Shown here piece after piece: positions 1 to 12,800 of a stretch of DNA of 64,000 nucleotides. Origin of the DNA: Bombus terrestris (lineage: Eukaryota > Arthropoda > Insecta > Hymenoptera > Apidae); assembly GCF_910591885.1 (NCBI RefSeq), contig NC_063269.1, positions 6,758,001-6,822,000 of the forward strand. Direction: 5' to 3'. The notes beneath the pieces are model-generated. The model ran no database searches, was not told where the DNA came from, and worked only from the letters and a program-made list of their open reading frames with translations. Made by a program: the position numbers and the translations under genes. Position 1 is the stretch's first letter, and the number at the start of each line of letters is the position of its first letter.

Positions 1-2202
1 GTGATTTCGAGGCTGAGATCGGTCTCAGATCTGTTTCGAGGTCCTACGGAGGAGTCGCGTCCGTTCGCGAGGGTGGCAGAAGAAGCGCGGTCGAACAGTT
101 CTCGGAAAGTTGTTGGTCCCTCTTTCTCTTTCACGCTTATCTGTCCCTCCTGCTTTATCTCCGAGACGTCTCATGCCGTGGCTCGCGGTGAGAAACGTTC
201 TAGGCTCTTCGACGCGATATGCGGCATGCATATAAATTGATACCCATAACCATAACTTATTCGACATATGTACCCAACCCAGTACTGGGAACTCCGGGCG
301 TCCGATAAAAACCAGCATAAATTAAAACGCGTTATTACGTTATACGACGCCCAGCGAGTCTTAATTGATTGCCATTGCTAGCCCCCTTACCCCCTTTATA
401 GAATCTCTTCTCGTCCCGTCTCTCTTTCCATCGTACGTTGGTTTTCTGGTTTATACTTGTTTTATCCTCGTTCATGTTCGTTCCCGTATTGTTTGTTACA
501 CGTACGCGTTACTAACGGCCAATCGAGTTGGAATCGTTCGTGGAAAAAAATCAATCTGAATGGAACTTGCTACTGTACAGGCAAGTCCAGTTACCAGGAG
601 TTTTGCACGGGATAGCAGGATCGTCCGAAATTCTGCAGCTCTTTAAAGTACGATCGAATTCACCCTCGTTTGTTCATTGTGTCAATTTGAAACGTGGCAA
701 GCGTAAGAAAAAGCAGTAGGTAAACGTAGAAATTACGTAAATTCGCAAGTATTAAAAAGGGGCTATAACGATGTTCTACGATGACTTAATTTCTTTTAAT
801 AAGACATCACGCAATTATGTATATATATATATATAATATTAGAAATATATGTTGTATAATTATTAAATATATATTGTTAAATAATTATGTAATTATATAT
901 GTACATTTTTTTTTTTTTTTTTTTGAATGTTTGAATGTTTGTCCTTCAGTATGGAATAAACCTGCAGTTCCCGCGACGATTACAAAGTCATCGATATTTA
1001 GAGAAATATGTTTTGCCATCATTTTTTAGAGGCTGTTTGTTCTTGGCCTTTTTGTACGATGGTCTATGAGATGCTAATTTATTGACAGACGGACCAAACT
1101 AGAAACATCATTACATGTCCAGTCGAACTTAGTATCCGTTGCGAAAGGAACGTCTCATAAATAATTTCATAAATTTCTCCCTGCGTATTTTAATAGCACA
1201 CCTAATTGATTTTTCTGAAACGAAAATTTACATACTCTACGCGACTCAATAATTTTCATTTTTCGCCGCAAGTCGCCGTAAATTTCACAGCGAATCGAGA
1301 TTCGAAGTCAATCGCATAATTCAGCTTTACGAAAGCACTTGTCCATTCTACTTGTCAAACAAAATCGTTAATGTCCAATATTTTTTCCCCACAGAGGCAC
1401 GTAATTATAGAAAGTTGAAACACATGATTCAGAATATTATTCAGGCTTTTGAAAAAAACTGTCTATTAAATTATTAAATAAATTTTGATTATAAGCGCGA
1501 CAAGCTTCATTCTATTTCAATTTATTTATTCAGTTAACGGGCCGGAGCCCTATGTCGCGAAACAGTATAGAAACAGAAAAAGTATAGTGTGTTTCAAGAG
1601 TAGATCGTTGCATGGTCGCTCGTCTTCATTTATCGATTTCTGTATTTCCCAACGATCTAACACAGTTCGTTGTTTTACAAATTACTCAAACCTCCGAACG
1701 AAAGTTCCACTAAAAAATGTATTAACAAATAAGAGCTGAACGTTTATTTAAGAAACCCGATATCGCATAGAGGACGAGCTAATATTAATTGCTCGTATAA
1801 TTAGTCCTCATGATCTTTCCATTTGTCAGAGAGGGAATCGCGTACTCCCCTAAAAAGTATCGTCCGATTTATGGGCCGCTGTAGGCCGATCCTTTCGGGG
1901 TACGTGCATCTGGACGAATTTTGTAGGCGTGTGCTCACACGTACGTGCGGAGTCGCGGTGCGGCCCATATATTATACAAAGTTTCCCCATCTGCCCTCTC
2001 TGTTCCGCCAAATCGCGTGGATAGTCGAACGGGGAAGACGAGTCAATATCTCTCCCCACGTGAAGCCGCGGGCAGGTAAAAATGTCTCAACTTGGGTGCC
2101 CTGGCTCATCCTGGCTGCTCCTTTTGCTTCTTTCTTTCCCAGGACCTCTTTCTCTCCCTATCTATCTATCTTCCGCCGAGGGCGGCTCCTTCAACAGGCC
2201 AG

Positions 2203-2296
2203 ACAAGAGGAAGAAGGGAGGTCCGGTGAAGAAGAAGCAGAAGTAGAAGAAGAAGAAGAAGACGACGAAGAGGGGAGAGAAGAAGAAGGAGAAACA
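2203..2296. repeat. Purine-rich GAA/GAG low-complexity tract
   Basis: About 90 bp are almost purely purine on the plus strand, with runs of gaagaag and gacgacgaag. In one frame it would read as a Glu-rich tail (EEEE) of a 188-codon ORF. That reading is better explained by the simple repeat than by a gene. Confidence 0.8.
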
Positions 2297-3289
2297 TGCC
2301 AGAACGAGATGGATGGATCGTTCGTTCTTTCTGCGCACTGTGTAAAAGTGGCGAATGCCGCGAGCACCGTTCCCTCTGTTCGTAGTTAGACTAATGATTA
2401 GGCCCGACGCGACGTGTGCGACGGCTGTTGAGTTTCGGTTTCCTCTTCGTGCCTCCATTTGTTCGTACTATACTTCGTTCCTCTGTGTCGGCTCTTTAAT
2501 TCCTTTCCGAGTTGGTGAAATTGTCCCGATGAGATTTTACGCAGGTTATGGGCTTTACGAGGCGGTGCTTTGAAATATTTTCCATCGGGTCTCGTCTTTC
2601 GCTGAAGAATTGTCAACAGCTTGAGAAACCAGAAAAATGGCATTGTCCACCGTACACACCTGTACGCGTTTTCTAGTTTGTCTCGGAGATTTGTATTTGT
2701 AACAGTCGAATACTTCTGTGAGGAAACAAACGCAAGATTTAGGAATAAATTCTGAAGATGTAGGTTTAAGTTGATGCTTCGTGATCGCCTTAACCATTTA
2801 CGGTTGACGCGATAACGAGGAGAGGAAGGTTCGTGACATTACAGAGCGAAGCTCCTACGTTTGATGAAATCTTTCTCATTTAATCGCACGTAAGTTACGT
2901 AAGTTATGGGATTTGCACGAGGATCTTTGAAACATTGGCGAAATCTTGTACATTTGTGAATTTCTAATTCTTTAAATCTGATGGGTTTGACTGCATCGTT
3001 TAAAACATTCTAATTAAACACCGTGTGATCAGTTGCATGGTCCGAGTTGTTAATATCATAACGTTCAATGCAAACTTATTTTGCTGAAATCCTAAGGCAA
3101 TAAAAGTTTCTAAAATTCTATAAAAATTCCAAAAAAAGAACACTGACATTTAACGTTTTAAGATTCTCTCTGGAATAGGCAAAACTAAGTTTCATACAAA
3201 TCTCACACATTGAGCAAAGATGAATTCGTTGCTTGTCGAAGCTTTCTAAATCGATTAAACCGTCGTGATTTGCATCTTCCACTGTGACG

Positions 3290-4660
3290 ATCGATCGGAG
3301 CACAATTATGCAAGCTATGCGTAAGCCTTTAAACGCAGCGCGGCGGCAGCGCGCACAGAGGAAGAGACGGTATTCCCACGGTCGATGTGTTCGAATGATC
3401 CGAAAGGAGCATCCGGTCGCTGCGTTACTGCGAACTAATAATCCAGCCGGACTCGTGGTCGAAAGTTGTCGAACTGAGCATAGAACGGGTGGATCGACTC
3501 ATCGTCGATCAGCCCGCGAAACGACGGATCTCCGAGAAACGGCCCACGGATATTTCCAGGAAAATATCGCAAGAACGAACAAGGAGCGTTCCTATGTGAA
3601 AAGAGGGACCCTGAGTTCGTTTAGTCCGTTTTAGTCCGTCCTCTCTCTTTCTCTTTCCAAGTTCTCGCGTGTATGTTAGGCGCGGAGGAACGAGAGACAA
3701 GATGCGAGAAGATGCGAGAAGATGCGAGAAGAGGAGAGGAGAGAGGCCTTTCGAGAGAGTGATTAGAGTTGGAGAAGACGAGAAGACGAAGAGGAGAAGA
3801 GTATTTGTAGGTGTACAAGAGAGGACTCTGTCGGAGGAAGACCGAAGACGTAGAAGAGAAAGAGGTGGTTGGTGGGGTAAAAAACAAAAGTCCAGTCGGT
3901 CGTGGAGCGGTCCAGGATGGTCCCAAGCTATTCGGGACCACCCCGAGAGCCGAGGGGTCCAGCTCGGCTCGCGGCAATCAGGTGCCGTTGGAATGCGACC
4001 GTCCGAAGAGAAAAACAAAACAAATTTTTATGCCCTCCCCCCCTACCCCTCTCTGCCCATCGTTCCCTCCTCTCTTCTTTTCGGCTTTCTCGTTCGCTTG
4101 TGCTCCTCGTTCTAGTCCCCCACCTCCCGTGAGTCGGCCTCCTCGGGAGAAACATTAGGCATTACTTAAGGGCCACAGTCCTCCAACCATAGCGGAGGAA
4201 GGGTACCTACTGCTGGCTTCCCTTTTGCTCTCTGTTCGAGGCGCTCGCTTTGGCGGTAGAAAAAAGGACGATTTCACGCTGCGAATTGTCCACGGCTCGT
4301 TCTGGGGGCCTCTCATTTACGGAGGTAACGATTCCCTTATCGATCTCGTGCCGGAACGAGGATAGCTGGTTATCGGTGTCGGCTATAGGCTGCCTACTGC
4401 CCGTGCACTGGCCATCCGCCCTCTTCCTCTTCTTCGTCCACATTTCGACGATCTGCCGATCCCCGTTTCGAGGCCGTACCGCCAGCCAGATCGCTCGGGG
4501 ATTAAGATGTGACTGGGACGAGCTCGGTTCGTTGTTTCGGGGAAAATTGATTTGCAACCAGTTTAGCGTGAACGATGGAATTACCGTTGGCTGCTGGCGG
4601 GTCGGGGGCTTTGCTGGAACCTGGTTGATCGATGTTTGCTGAAAGTCGAATCGCTACTTG
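3290..4660. promoter_or_regulatory. GC/CpG-richer island upstream of gbb exon A (function unknown)
   Basis: Base composition rises clearly above the flanks and CpG words are frequent, with mixed purine and pyrimidine tracts. Overlapping ORFs run on both strands (for example 3509-4018 minus, 4250-4642 plus). None resembles a known protein, and the mutual overlap suggests GC-driven lack of stops. In Hymenoptera such islands often mark promoters, non-coding first exons or conserved regulatory DNA. Assignment here is inference only. Confidence 0.3.
3701..3730. repeat. Three exact tandem copies of a 10-bp unit (gatgcgagaa)
   Basis: The decamer gatgcgagaa occurs three times head to tail, followed by purine-rich GAGGAGAGG sequence. 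It is a small minisatellite inside the GC-rich island. Confidence 0.95.
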
Positions 4661-5553
4661 GAACGACGATACCCTTTTTTCTTACCGGCTGACCGAGCCT
4701 CGTTGCGAAGCCGAGTCGTGCTATATCCGACTGTTCTCTTCCTCTTCTCTTTTAGTCGCTTTCTCTTGATCTTTTTCGTCCTTTTCTTGTTTTTGTTCTC
4801 GGCAGGATATTAATTAAGGGTTTCGCAATCTAGATCGCAAGTAACAGGTTACGTTTTACGCGTGTTGTTACGTTGTTTGAATGATCGAATGGAATTTTAA
4901 TCTCTCCTACTGTGCTTGCGAGAAGCTAATATCGGAATGGTAATTTTTATGGTAATAATGTGGATTTGGAAAAAAGGGAAAAGCTTATATCGAAGCTACG
5001 TTTTGATTTTGAATCTTACGTTTCTTGTAAGACGGAGCAAATCGATTTTATAATCAAAATATTTGTTGATCGTTCGTAACTTTTGATAGTTCTGCTATGC
5101 CTTGTCAAGGAACTTGTACGACAGCAACGATATATCTCCAAAGGTGCATTGAAGACCGATATTCGGAGAATGGAACGGTTGTAGAGGAATTTAGGCAATG
5201 TCTAGGTAGACAATTAGGGAAGACAAGTTTGGACCGGTGCTTCGGTTCGAAATTTATCGTAAACGAACAGGTTACTCAGTTTACCGGGATTATCGGCATT
5301 TTACCTTTTCCGCTGTTTTCTAAAGTTTTACCTCTCGCGGTTGAACAGAGAGATAAGGAGAAGAGGTCTACCTCGAAATAAGAGGATAATTACTTTTAAG
5401 TGAGGTAGTTGCGCAAAAGAAAAACAACGAAGCGTACGTATCGTATCGACCATATGATTTTCTATTTCACTATGAATATTTATAAAAACGAATATTTCTA
5501 ATAATTAAACATTACGAACATAATATTCCAGTTTTATATTAGGCGAGAGAAAA

Positions 5554-6086
5554 GTTTGCAACTATAGTAATCGTTGGTACAAAATATAGGAATACGTTAA
5601 TTTATATATGCACTATAGGAATTTGTAAAGAAGCAATTTTTATAATTAGTACATATTTGGCTTTTATACAAGTTAACTAATAAAGAATCTAATCACAGAA
5701 AATTATACTTTTCCTGTTCATTTTCGTTCGGAACATTTTCTGTTACAATTAACAGTTTCGACGATATTTCAGGTTCTGATTCTAATAATGCAATACATGT
5801 ACAAAACTATATTAACAGTTTGCAACTATAGTAATCGTTGGTACAAAATATAGGAATATGTTAATTTATATATGCACTATAGGAATTTGTAAAGAAGCAA
5901 TTTTTATAATTAGTACATATTTGGCTTTTATACGAGTTAACTAATAAAGAATCTACTCAAAAACAATTATACTCCTCCTGTTCATTTAACGTTCTTTCGA
6001 AACATTTTCCGCTACAATTATCAGTTTCGATGATATTTCAGGTTCTGATTCTAATAATGCAATATATGTACAAAACTATGTTAACA
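5554..6086. repeat. Two-copy tandem duplication, unit about 264-269 bp
   Basis: Copy 1 begins at 5554 and copy 2 at 5818, both with gtttgcaactatagtaatcg. Long identical blocks follow (for example cactataggaatttgtaaag, ttctaataatgcaata). There are few substitutions and one small indel, so the duplication is recent or homogenised. It is AT-rich with no credible ORF. It lies about 560 bp before gbb exon A, within the presumed intron. Confidence 0.95.
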
Positions 6087-6645
6087 ATTATATTTAAAAA
6101 AAAGTATGCTCTTTATGACCAAAGTAATCTCTAATACATCGAGAGTGTCGACAGGAGCGAAAGTGTTAGCTTAATAGGCAGTACAGCGATATTCCCCGTT
6201 ACTTTCCCCGAAAGTATTGTAAACCTAAGTACCTTCCTATTATTCTTCGCTTTCCAGTCATTTCGGTGTTACGTACCTACGATAAGTAACGATGCGCTTT
6301 ATTTATTTCCCTTTTCTCGCGACTTACGGTCCCATTACACGCCTATACCGATGCATTACACCATCGTATTATCGTTTCCTAACATCGTGAACGATAAAAA
6401 AAAATCTCTTTTTTCTTAAGATCCAACGATGGACGCTTTTACGAAGGGAATCGTCGAAAGGATGTTTACAAAAGTTATCTCAGCTATCGGTATCCGGCCG
6501 AAGGATAATGAGTAAAAGCGCTTTATCCCGGGTGAACCAGCTAATTGCCATTCGACAATCCCGTCGTAAATCTACGTTTACGTTTCGTTTCGTCAGATTC
6601 GCTCGGTCGTTATCGGTTAATGAGACGCTTTTTCTCGATCTGCAG

Positions 6646-6832
6646 ATCATCATGTTCCGGGAGTGAGGCATGAGCGCGGCAAAAGGCTATGGTTTGACGT
6701 CTCCGAGGTACCACCGGGGGAACACATAATCAGTGCAGAGCTCAGGCTCTATCGCAGCATGGACGTGAAGAATCGGAGGAATCGCGGATCGTACATGATC
6801 ACAGCCTACCGGGTCTTGAGAACCGAAGACGG
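6646..6832 (+). CDS. gbb: gbb internal exon A: mid prodomain
   Basis: The exon starts after the acceptor ctgcag, with two bases completing a split codon. It reads HHVPGVRHERGKRLWFDVSE, then VPPGEHIISAELRLYRSMDV, then NRRNRGSYMITAYRVLRTED, and ends with GG of a split glycine codon before the donor gtgagt. The blocks RHE(R/H)GKRLWFDVS and AELRLYR are conserved in gbb/60A and BMP5-8 prodomains, where they form part of the latency-associated arm. An in-frame TGA at 6621-6623 just upstream, followed by the AG, fixes the 5' boundary. The preceding exon, which should end in phase 1, was not found in the 6.6 kb upstream. Confidence 0.93.
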
Positions 6833-9800
6833 GTGAGTCTTGTAAAAGGGGCTTGTTTGCATGTGACGCGATTTACTCGGGCTGTCAGTTCAAAGTTAGG
6901 GATAATCCGCTTTCAGCGAGGATTATACGAGGTGTCCTTTAAGTATGTGGCTCTTTTTAATTCTTTAAGAGCCAAGATATACGGGACTTTTATCGTAATA
7001 GTTGCCACGGTCGTTCTGATCTTTGTTCCGATAGTTTAGAAAGTCTTATCGAGTCGAAAAAGTAGTCGGCAAATTGCATTATTAATTTTCTTATTAGTTT
7101 CTTCGATAAGAAATCGGATGACGTATTTGCTTCGAAGATTCTAATTTTCCACGCAAGAAGTGAAAACGTTAAACTAATTTGTTTAGTGCGATTTAGCGAG
7201 AATTTCATAGGAATATACCTAATGCCAGTGGCGATCAATTTTTAGAGACGGTTTTCTTCGGAGTAAAACGTAATTTATAGTAGAGAGCATCTCTGATCGT
7301 ATTTATCATATATCTTGCGGAGTATGTGTTAAAAGTAGATGGTAGAAAAGCATTAATGCTAAAACACAGTACCCTTAAAATTATTTTCGCAATGCTAATT
7401 TTCCCGCTCGAGTGATATTTCCCGATACATTTTCAATTAAAATCCGTTTCATACATAAACAGAATTCTTTTCGACCGAAGCGAGGTTTTCTATCGCTGTA
7501 TCCTCGAAACACGTGCCATCGAAGGAATGTTCTTTGAAAATCGTAACTAATTTTTCCCATACCTCACACCTTGTTCGAGGCAACAAATTCGAAGACGCCG
7601 GATTATGTATTTTTCCTTGCGAGCTTGCAATGGAATGTGTTCTTTCCCTGAATGTCATTATCGTGTTAATTGGAATGTCCCATTTCTGGGAAAAGTGTTT
7701 CAGGTATTGTTCCTACCTGCAGCCAGCTCTGACTGGCTACCATTTCGGGGTGAGTAAGGGTGACTGATAGGTTTGAGGTGACCTTTAACTAGCGAGTAGG
7801 GCGAAGAGAAGAACGGGGAAGGGGCATTGTGGAAAAACGGTACTCTTTCTCTTCTGTCTTCTTCCGACGTTGGTGAGGCAGATCCCACCCGGGTGGGTGG
7901 CTAGACCAATTTCGTGTTCCTTCAGGCAGAGCCCGTGGTTTTTGACATCGTCATCGTGCCTCTAATTAGGCCGTCCTTAAGTCGCCGAAAAAATCTCAGG
8001 TATTTGTTCTACCTGTGAGAGTTTCGGGGACCAACCCACTCGTCTCTCGTCGATTCTACCTTTCTCATTCATATCCAGGGCCGTCTAGCGGCGCACGAAT
8101 AACGACCGATTCCTTTCTAGAACCACCGACTATATTACACCATATTTCTTATATATTAGGTCATTCTACAGCAATGATACATTTTTTATTACGGATATTA
8201 GGTGAAATTGGTCAATAAACGATCAGATACGTGTATTTCACCTCGTTCTCTACAGGTGTCTATCCTTCCTTTAAATTTCCCATTCTTCCTTTGTTACGCC
8301 CTTTGTAATCCTCGAACGTTGAAAATCCTCACCTATGAAAAGGCAAACGCGAATTTTGTGCCTTCTTCGATTCTTTTTAAGTATAAACGCTGCAAAGATA
8401 AAATGAAATGTTCTAAAGCTACCTATTTTTGGTCGTCCGTAATTCAGAAGTTATACCGCGATACTATTCTCAAAATATTCTCTACTCGTTTAATTTCAAC
8501 TATTCCGAAGAGATGCTAGCTCCTCGCGTACGTTTTCTGACAATTTCTTAGCTCTGAACTTGTTCAATCATCGCGTAAATAACATCATATTGTTCGATCA
8601 TCTCAGTTGTTTCTAGAATTCAGGTATTTGATATTTCAGTCTAGTCTGGACGAGTTCCTGCGCATAGGTACGATATTTCAAAGTTGACAACGATCTTTCC
8701 AACTCCTCTCGTTCCTTGTATCCAATCGTTCGTACTTTCGTTCGATTATCTCTACGATCTTGTTGACGATTGTTGTCTTGACGCGGTTCCATTCTTATCC
8801 CCGTTCAATTAGATCTCTCGAAAGGACGATTTATCTCGATAGACGCGACAGACCGACGGTTTCAGCAAGCAACGCAAGCTGCTCGGTTCGCGTCCACGTG
8901 TCCGCTTCTCAGACGAGAAAGACCGTATAGCGGATGGCGACAGCTAGTCTAGAGCCATCCCTGTCTGATACTTCCGTAGACTTTGGTACTGTGACCTGAC
9001 CGATATACAGGCCCCCGACAGGAAACGCTATTCCGTAAATTGAGGTAAATTAGCCGTGGAGACGGGCTCCGAGCGAGGAGTTAAGAGCACGAGTTACTTG
9101 GTGTGCCTACGCAGTTACACGCACGCAGCCACTCCACCTCCTCTTCCTTCTCCTCCTTCTACTCTTTCTTCTTCGGCTTCTTCCGTCAAACTCGATGCGT
9201 GACGCATCCTCCTCCACCTCTTTATCCTCCTCCACCTTCTGGTCCAGCCGAGACAAGCTGGCGACTCTGGTTTCTTACGTGTGCGCACCAGGTTTCCATA
9301 AGAGTTCTCCTGTGGTAGGGATACCAGGCCGCGTCAGCTGTCTCTGGACCATGATAAGAGGACTTCTCTGACGAAAGTCAGACAGTGACACTTGCCGTAA
9401 CGAGCTTCAGGGTCTCGTGCTTTTAGTCTCAATTAGCAATTCATAAATTTTTCTCGCTTGCCGCCGTTTCTTGGACGGCTGTTCTCGCTCCGTTTCGCCG
9501 GTTTATGGGGTTGACGTGTCGTGTTCGTTTAATTGGAAAGATCAATTGTTCCTTTTTTTCCTTCTTATTTTAACTTTATTTATATCGTATTAATTTAATA
9601 CAAACGGAGTACTCTATAAGTAGAATGTAATAGAATATTCTATAAATTTATCATATACATTGTTACTTGTCGAAATATTTGTCTAATACTTCTGTAATTA
9701 TTATTCATCGTAATAAGTAAAAGTCAAAAATTTGTCAAAATGAGTTACGTGTCCCATTACTGAATTTCCAATAGTAACGCAATAATAACAAATAGAGTAA

Positions 9801-12800
9801 TATCCTAGCATAATTGTAATTATAAATGCATTAGATGATCATACAGAATCACGTGTACCGTTCTGATAACGCTGTTGTCGTAGTTTTACAATCGCTACCA
9901 ATTATTGTATCTTATTTTATCGTATGTACATGTTTATATATACACCCGTGCACGCGTATTAAACGTAATTGAAATTTTATAATAATTATAATTCTGCAAC
10001 TGGATATCGCTATTTTGTTTCAACATTTTGTTTTCATTCTGAATTTATTTCTATCACACGCGTTTTTATCATTTATCATCGATCGTTTATCTATTCACGC
10101 TTCGCATTCAAGAAATTGTTAAGATTCAATCGGTATTTATCATCGAGCGATGGTATTCAATTTGCCGCGGAAAAAAATTGATGTTTGTCTTTGTGCCTGT
10201 TTATCACAATGTAACGGCTGCACTTTGAAATTCAAATATACATAATACCTCAGGAAAGCTAAAAGTTGATTGATAATCGCGAGACATCTTCATCAATGCT
10301 TACGTTTATGAATGCACAGCTGCGAGGCTGAAATGTATTCAATTCAACGCTTTGCAATTCAGGAATTCACTCTCGGCCGAAGGAAAACAATTTAACAGCC
10401 GCATCTGTTACAACACATTAAGAGAATTAATTTCAGTAAACAAACATTCCGTATCGCCAACAATACGTTATCGCGAACGTGAAACAAAACGTATATCGAT
10501 TATTTCCGAGAACATTAATACATTTTATAATTCGCTGTGAAATTATTAATCATCCGTTCGAAACTAATACCAAATTTCTTCTTCTTTTAAACAGAAAAAT
10601 ATTTTTAAATAAATCGAGATCGACGGGAAGGAGACGAATGTTGCAACCTTAGAGTCGAGTAAATTTTAATAAACTGACAAGCACGCTGTCAATCTTCTTT
10701 TAAACAGAAAAATATTTTTAAATAAATCGAGATCGACGACTAGGGAAGGAGACGAATGTTACAACCTTAGAGTCGAGTAAATTTTAATAAACTGACAAGC
10801 ACATTGTGAATCTGCAATAACGTGCGAGACACAAAGCGTACCTCGAAACCATTAAAAATAATATTAAATCGATCGAGATTAAAGGAAAGAAGAAAATCCT
10901 GGAACGTCCAAGAGAATTAATAAATATTAGCGTAGAGTAATACCACGATACCTCGAGGTAGCAAGAGCTTCGTAATTTATTAAAAATTCTTCCAGACGTA
11001 AACAAACCGTAAACGAACAAACCGAGATAAAAGAAAGGGAAAAAGACGGAAAGAAAATGGATAATGCGTACAATCTCCGGTGATAAATTTATGCGGGAAC
11101 GTTCGTCCTGCGTCTGTATACAGTTTTAGCGTTCTCAATTATTCAATTATGGGAACGATAATCAGTCCCGGGAAAAAGATAAATGCGTCGTTTAAGGAAT
11201 GTCTTTGACCGTGGAGATCGGAGATGAGCCCGTTCGCTCAATGAACAATGATTAGTGTGTTTCGCTGAAATCATATTGACACGAGCCACGTGCAAGATAG
11301 ATTTGCGCGAATTGTCGAGTCACGATCGAGGACGAATTATGGCAAATAGTCGTATATGCTTCGTCGCACGATGTATATCACGGTTAGCGTGCTTACGTAA
11401 GAATCAGTGGTTTTCTATTGATCGATTTTATCGATGAATTGCGCGATTCGAAGCCGTGCAACGATAGAGAAACAATATACGTCTTTGACCATCTGCTGTT
11501 GAATCTTGCTGTTTGCCAATTAACACTCTTTGCGCTTATCGCTAATTGTCAGGATATACATATGTACGTTATCGGTTAAATGTATCCGATCGTTTCTTGA
11601 TCGATAATAGCATCTACGATTACTCTACTTTCTGCTATCGTTATACTCATATATAGCGGAATATATTTTTCTGTTCCAACGTATTTTATCTAACACGTAC
11701 GTATTTCGTATACCCTATGGATAAAATTTAATTTTTATTATCAGTAAAAGTTGTTGCACGTATTTCGATCTAACGTTACACTTTAGAGGTATTGCGATAA
11801 TGGAAAGAGTACTTTGATAGAAAATTTCAGTGTATAATATGTGAAGCATCCTATTACATCTTCGATGATAACTTTAACATCTTCAGACACGAATATGTTA
11901 AGACCACAAACGGATATTCGTTTCTTATTTTTTAGCCTTGTTCGTTTCGCGTATGTCCTTAGATACTAATCGAGACGGACAATATCGGTAAATATTTTGA
12001 AATGCTTGAAAGAAAAAAAAATAAAATTTACCATTGCCACGTCTCTGTATCCTTTGGGATCGTTGTTAAAAAGCACCTTCGATTTCTAATTCGTGGCTTT
12101 CAGAAATAGATGGTAAACACAGCAGACGATAAATATCATTTTAACTATTAATTTTTCTACTTTCGTAACATTCGCGTAGATATTATTACTAAAAACCGAC
12201 CAAGACGTTCAGATATTTACGAGCGGCCGTGTAGCGAACAGCGCAGCTAATAGTGTCTATTAACAATTCATAGTTTTTGCATAGAGTGAGAAAATATTTG
12301 AAGTTTCGTTTGAAGAAGCGTAAAAATTTTGTAGAGGTGCGAGGATGGAAGATGTTTGTTTTGATCAGCGAGATAATTTCCATGTGACGTGTGTTGTCTG
12401 TATGATGTCCACACAACTGCGTGTTAACGTAATGAGTAACGCGAGTTTTCCTTGATGTATGCAAGGAAAATCGCAGGGATATTAGTGACACCGAGCATTT
12501 AGCGGTTAATGCGTTGCAATGCTTAGAGCTTATTGTTAGTCAGAAGGTAACATTACCACTAGAATAGAATCTTTGACACATACTGTTTTGAAAACTTAAC
12601 TCTGTTTTACATATTATTTTGCTCGGCTACTTTGCCTTAATACTAGGCTTCCGCTAAGGTTTAAATATATAATAGTTACAATTCTGATATATTTCTATTA
12701 AATCGATATTCGTCATAAATCGAGTTACGTTGAACATTTCGAAATTTCCAAGTAATCGCCAATCCGAATAATCAGAATATTAAGACGACAAAGTTAAATA

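Larger units (their letters stand above)
1..6645. other. Upstream sequence, presumably the 5' intron of gbb; no coding exon recognised
   Basis: An acceptor at 6645 means this stretch lies inside or at the end of a gbb intron, unless an unrecognised exon is present. I looked for the signal peptide exon and the early prodomain (for example an NLLGLP-type motif) and saw neither. It holds an AT microsatellite around 817-900, an 18-T run near 906-923, a purine-rich block (2203-2296), a GC-rich island (3290-4660) and a two-copy 264-bp duplication (5554-6086). ORFs of 60-190 codons occur on both strands, but they overlap one another and show no family features. Confidence 0.6.

Noticed and set aside
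1823..2389. 188-codon plus ORF
   Set aside because: Its C-terminal half is a GAA simple repeat giving poly-Glu. The N-terminal half has no family feature and an overlapping minus ORF.
3509..4115. Overlapping ORFs of 115-169 codons on both strands
   Set aside because: All lie in a GC-rich, low-complexity island; mutual overlap shows stop avoidance from composition, not coding.
5401..5409. TGAGGTAGT, matching the let-7 seed
   Set aside because: The following bases (tgcgcaaaag) do not match let-7 and no complementary arm for a hairpin is nearby.
1..6645. Search for the gbb signal-peptide exon
   Set aside because: No ORF in this stretch shows a signal peptide followed by the early 60A prodomain motifs, so the exon is taken to be outside the window.
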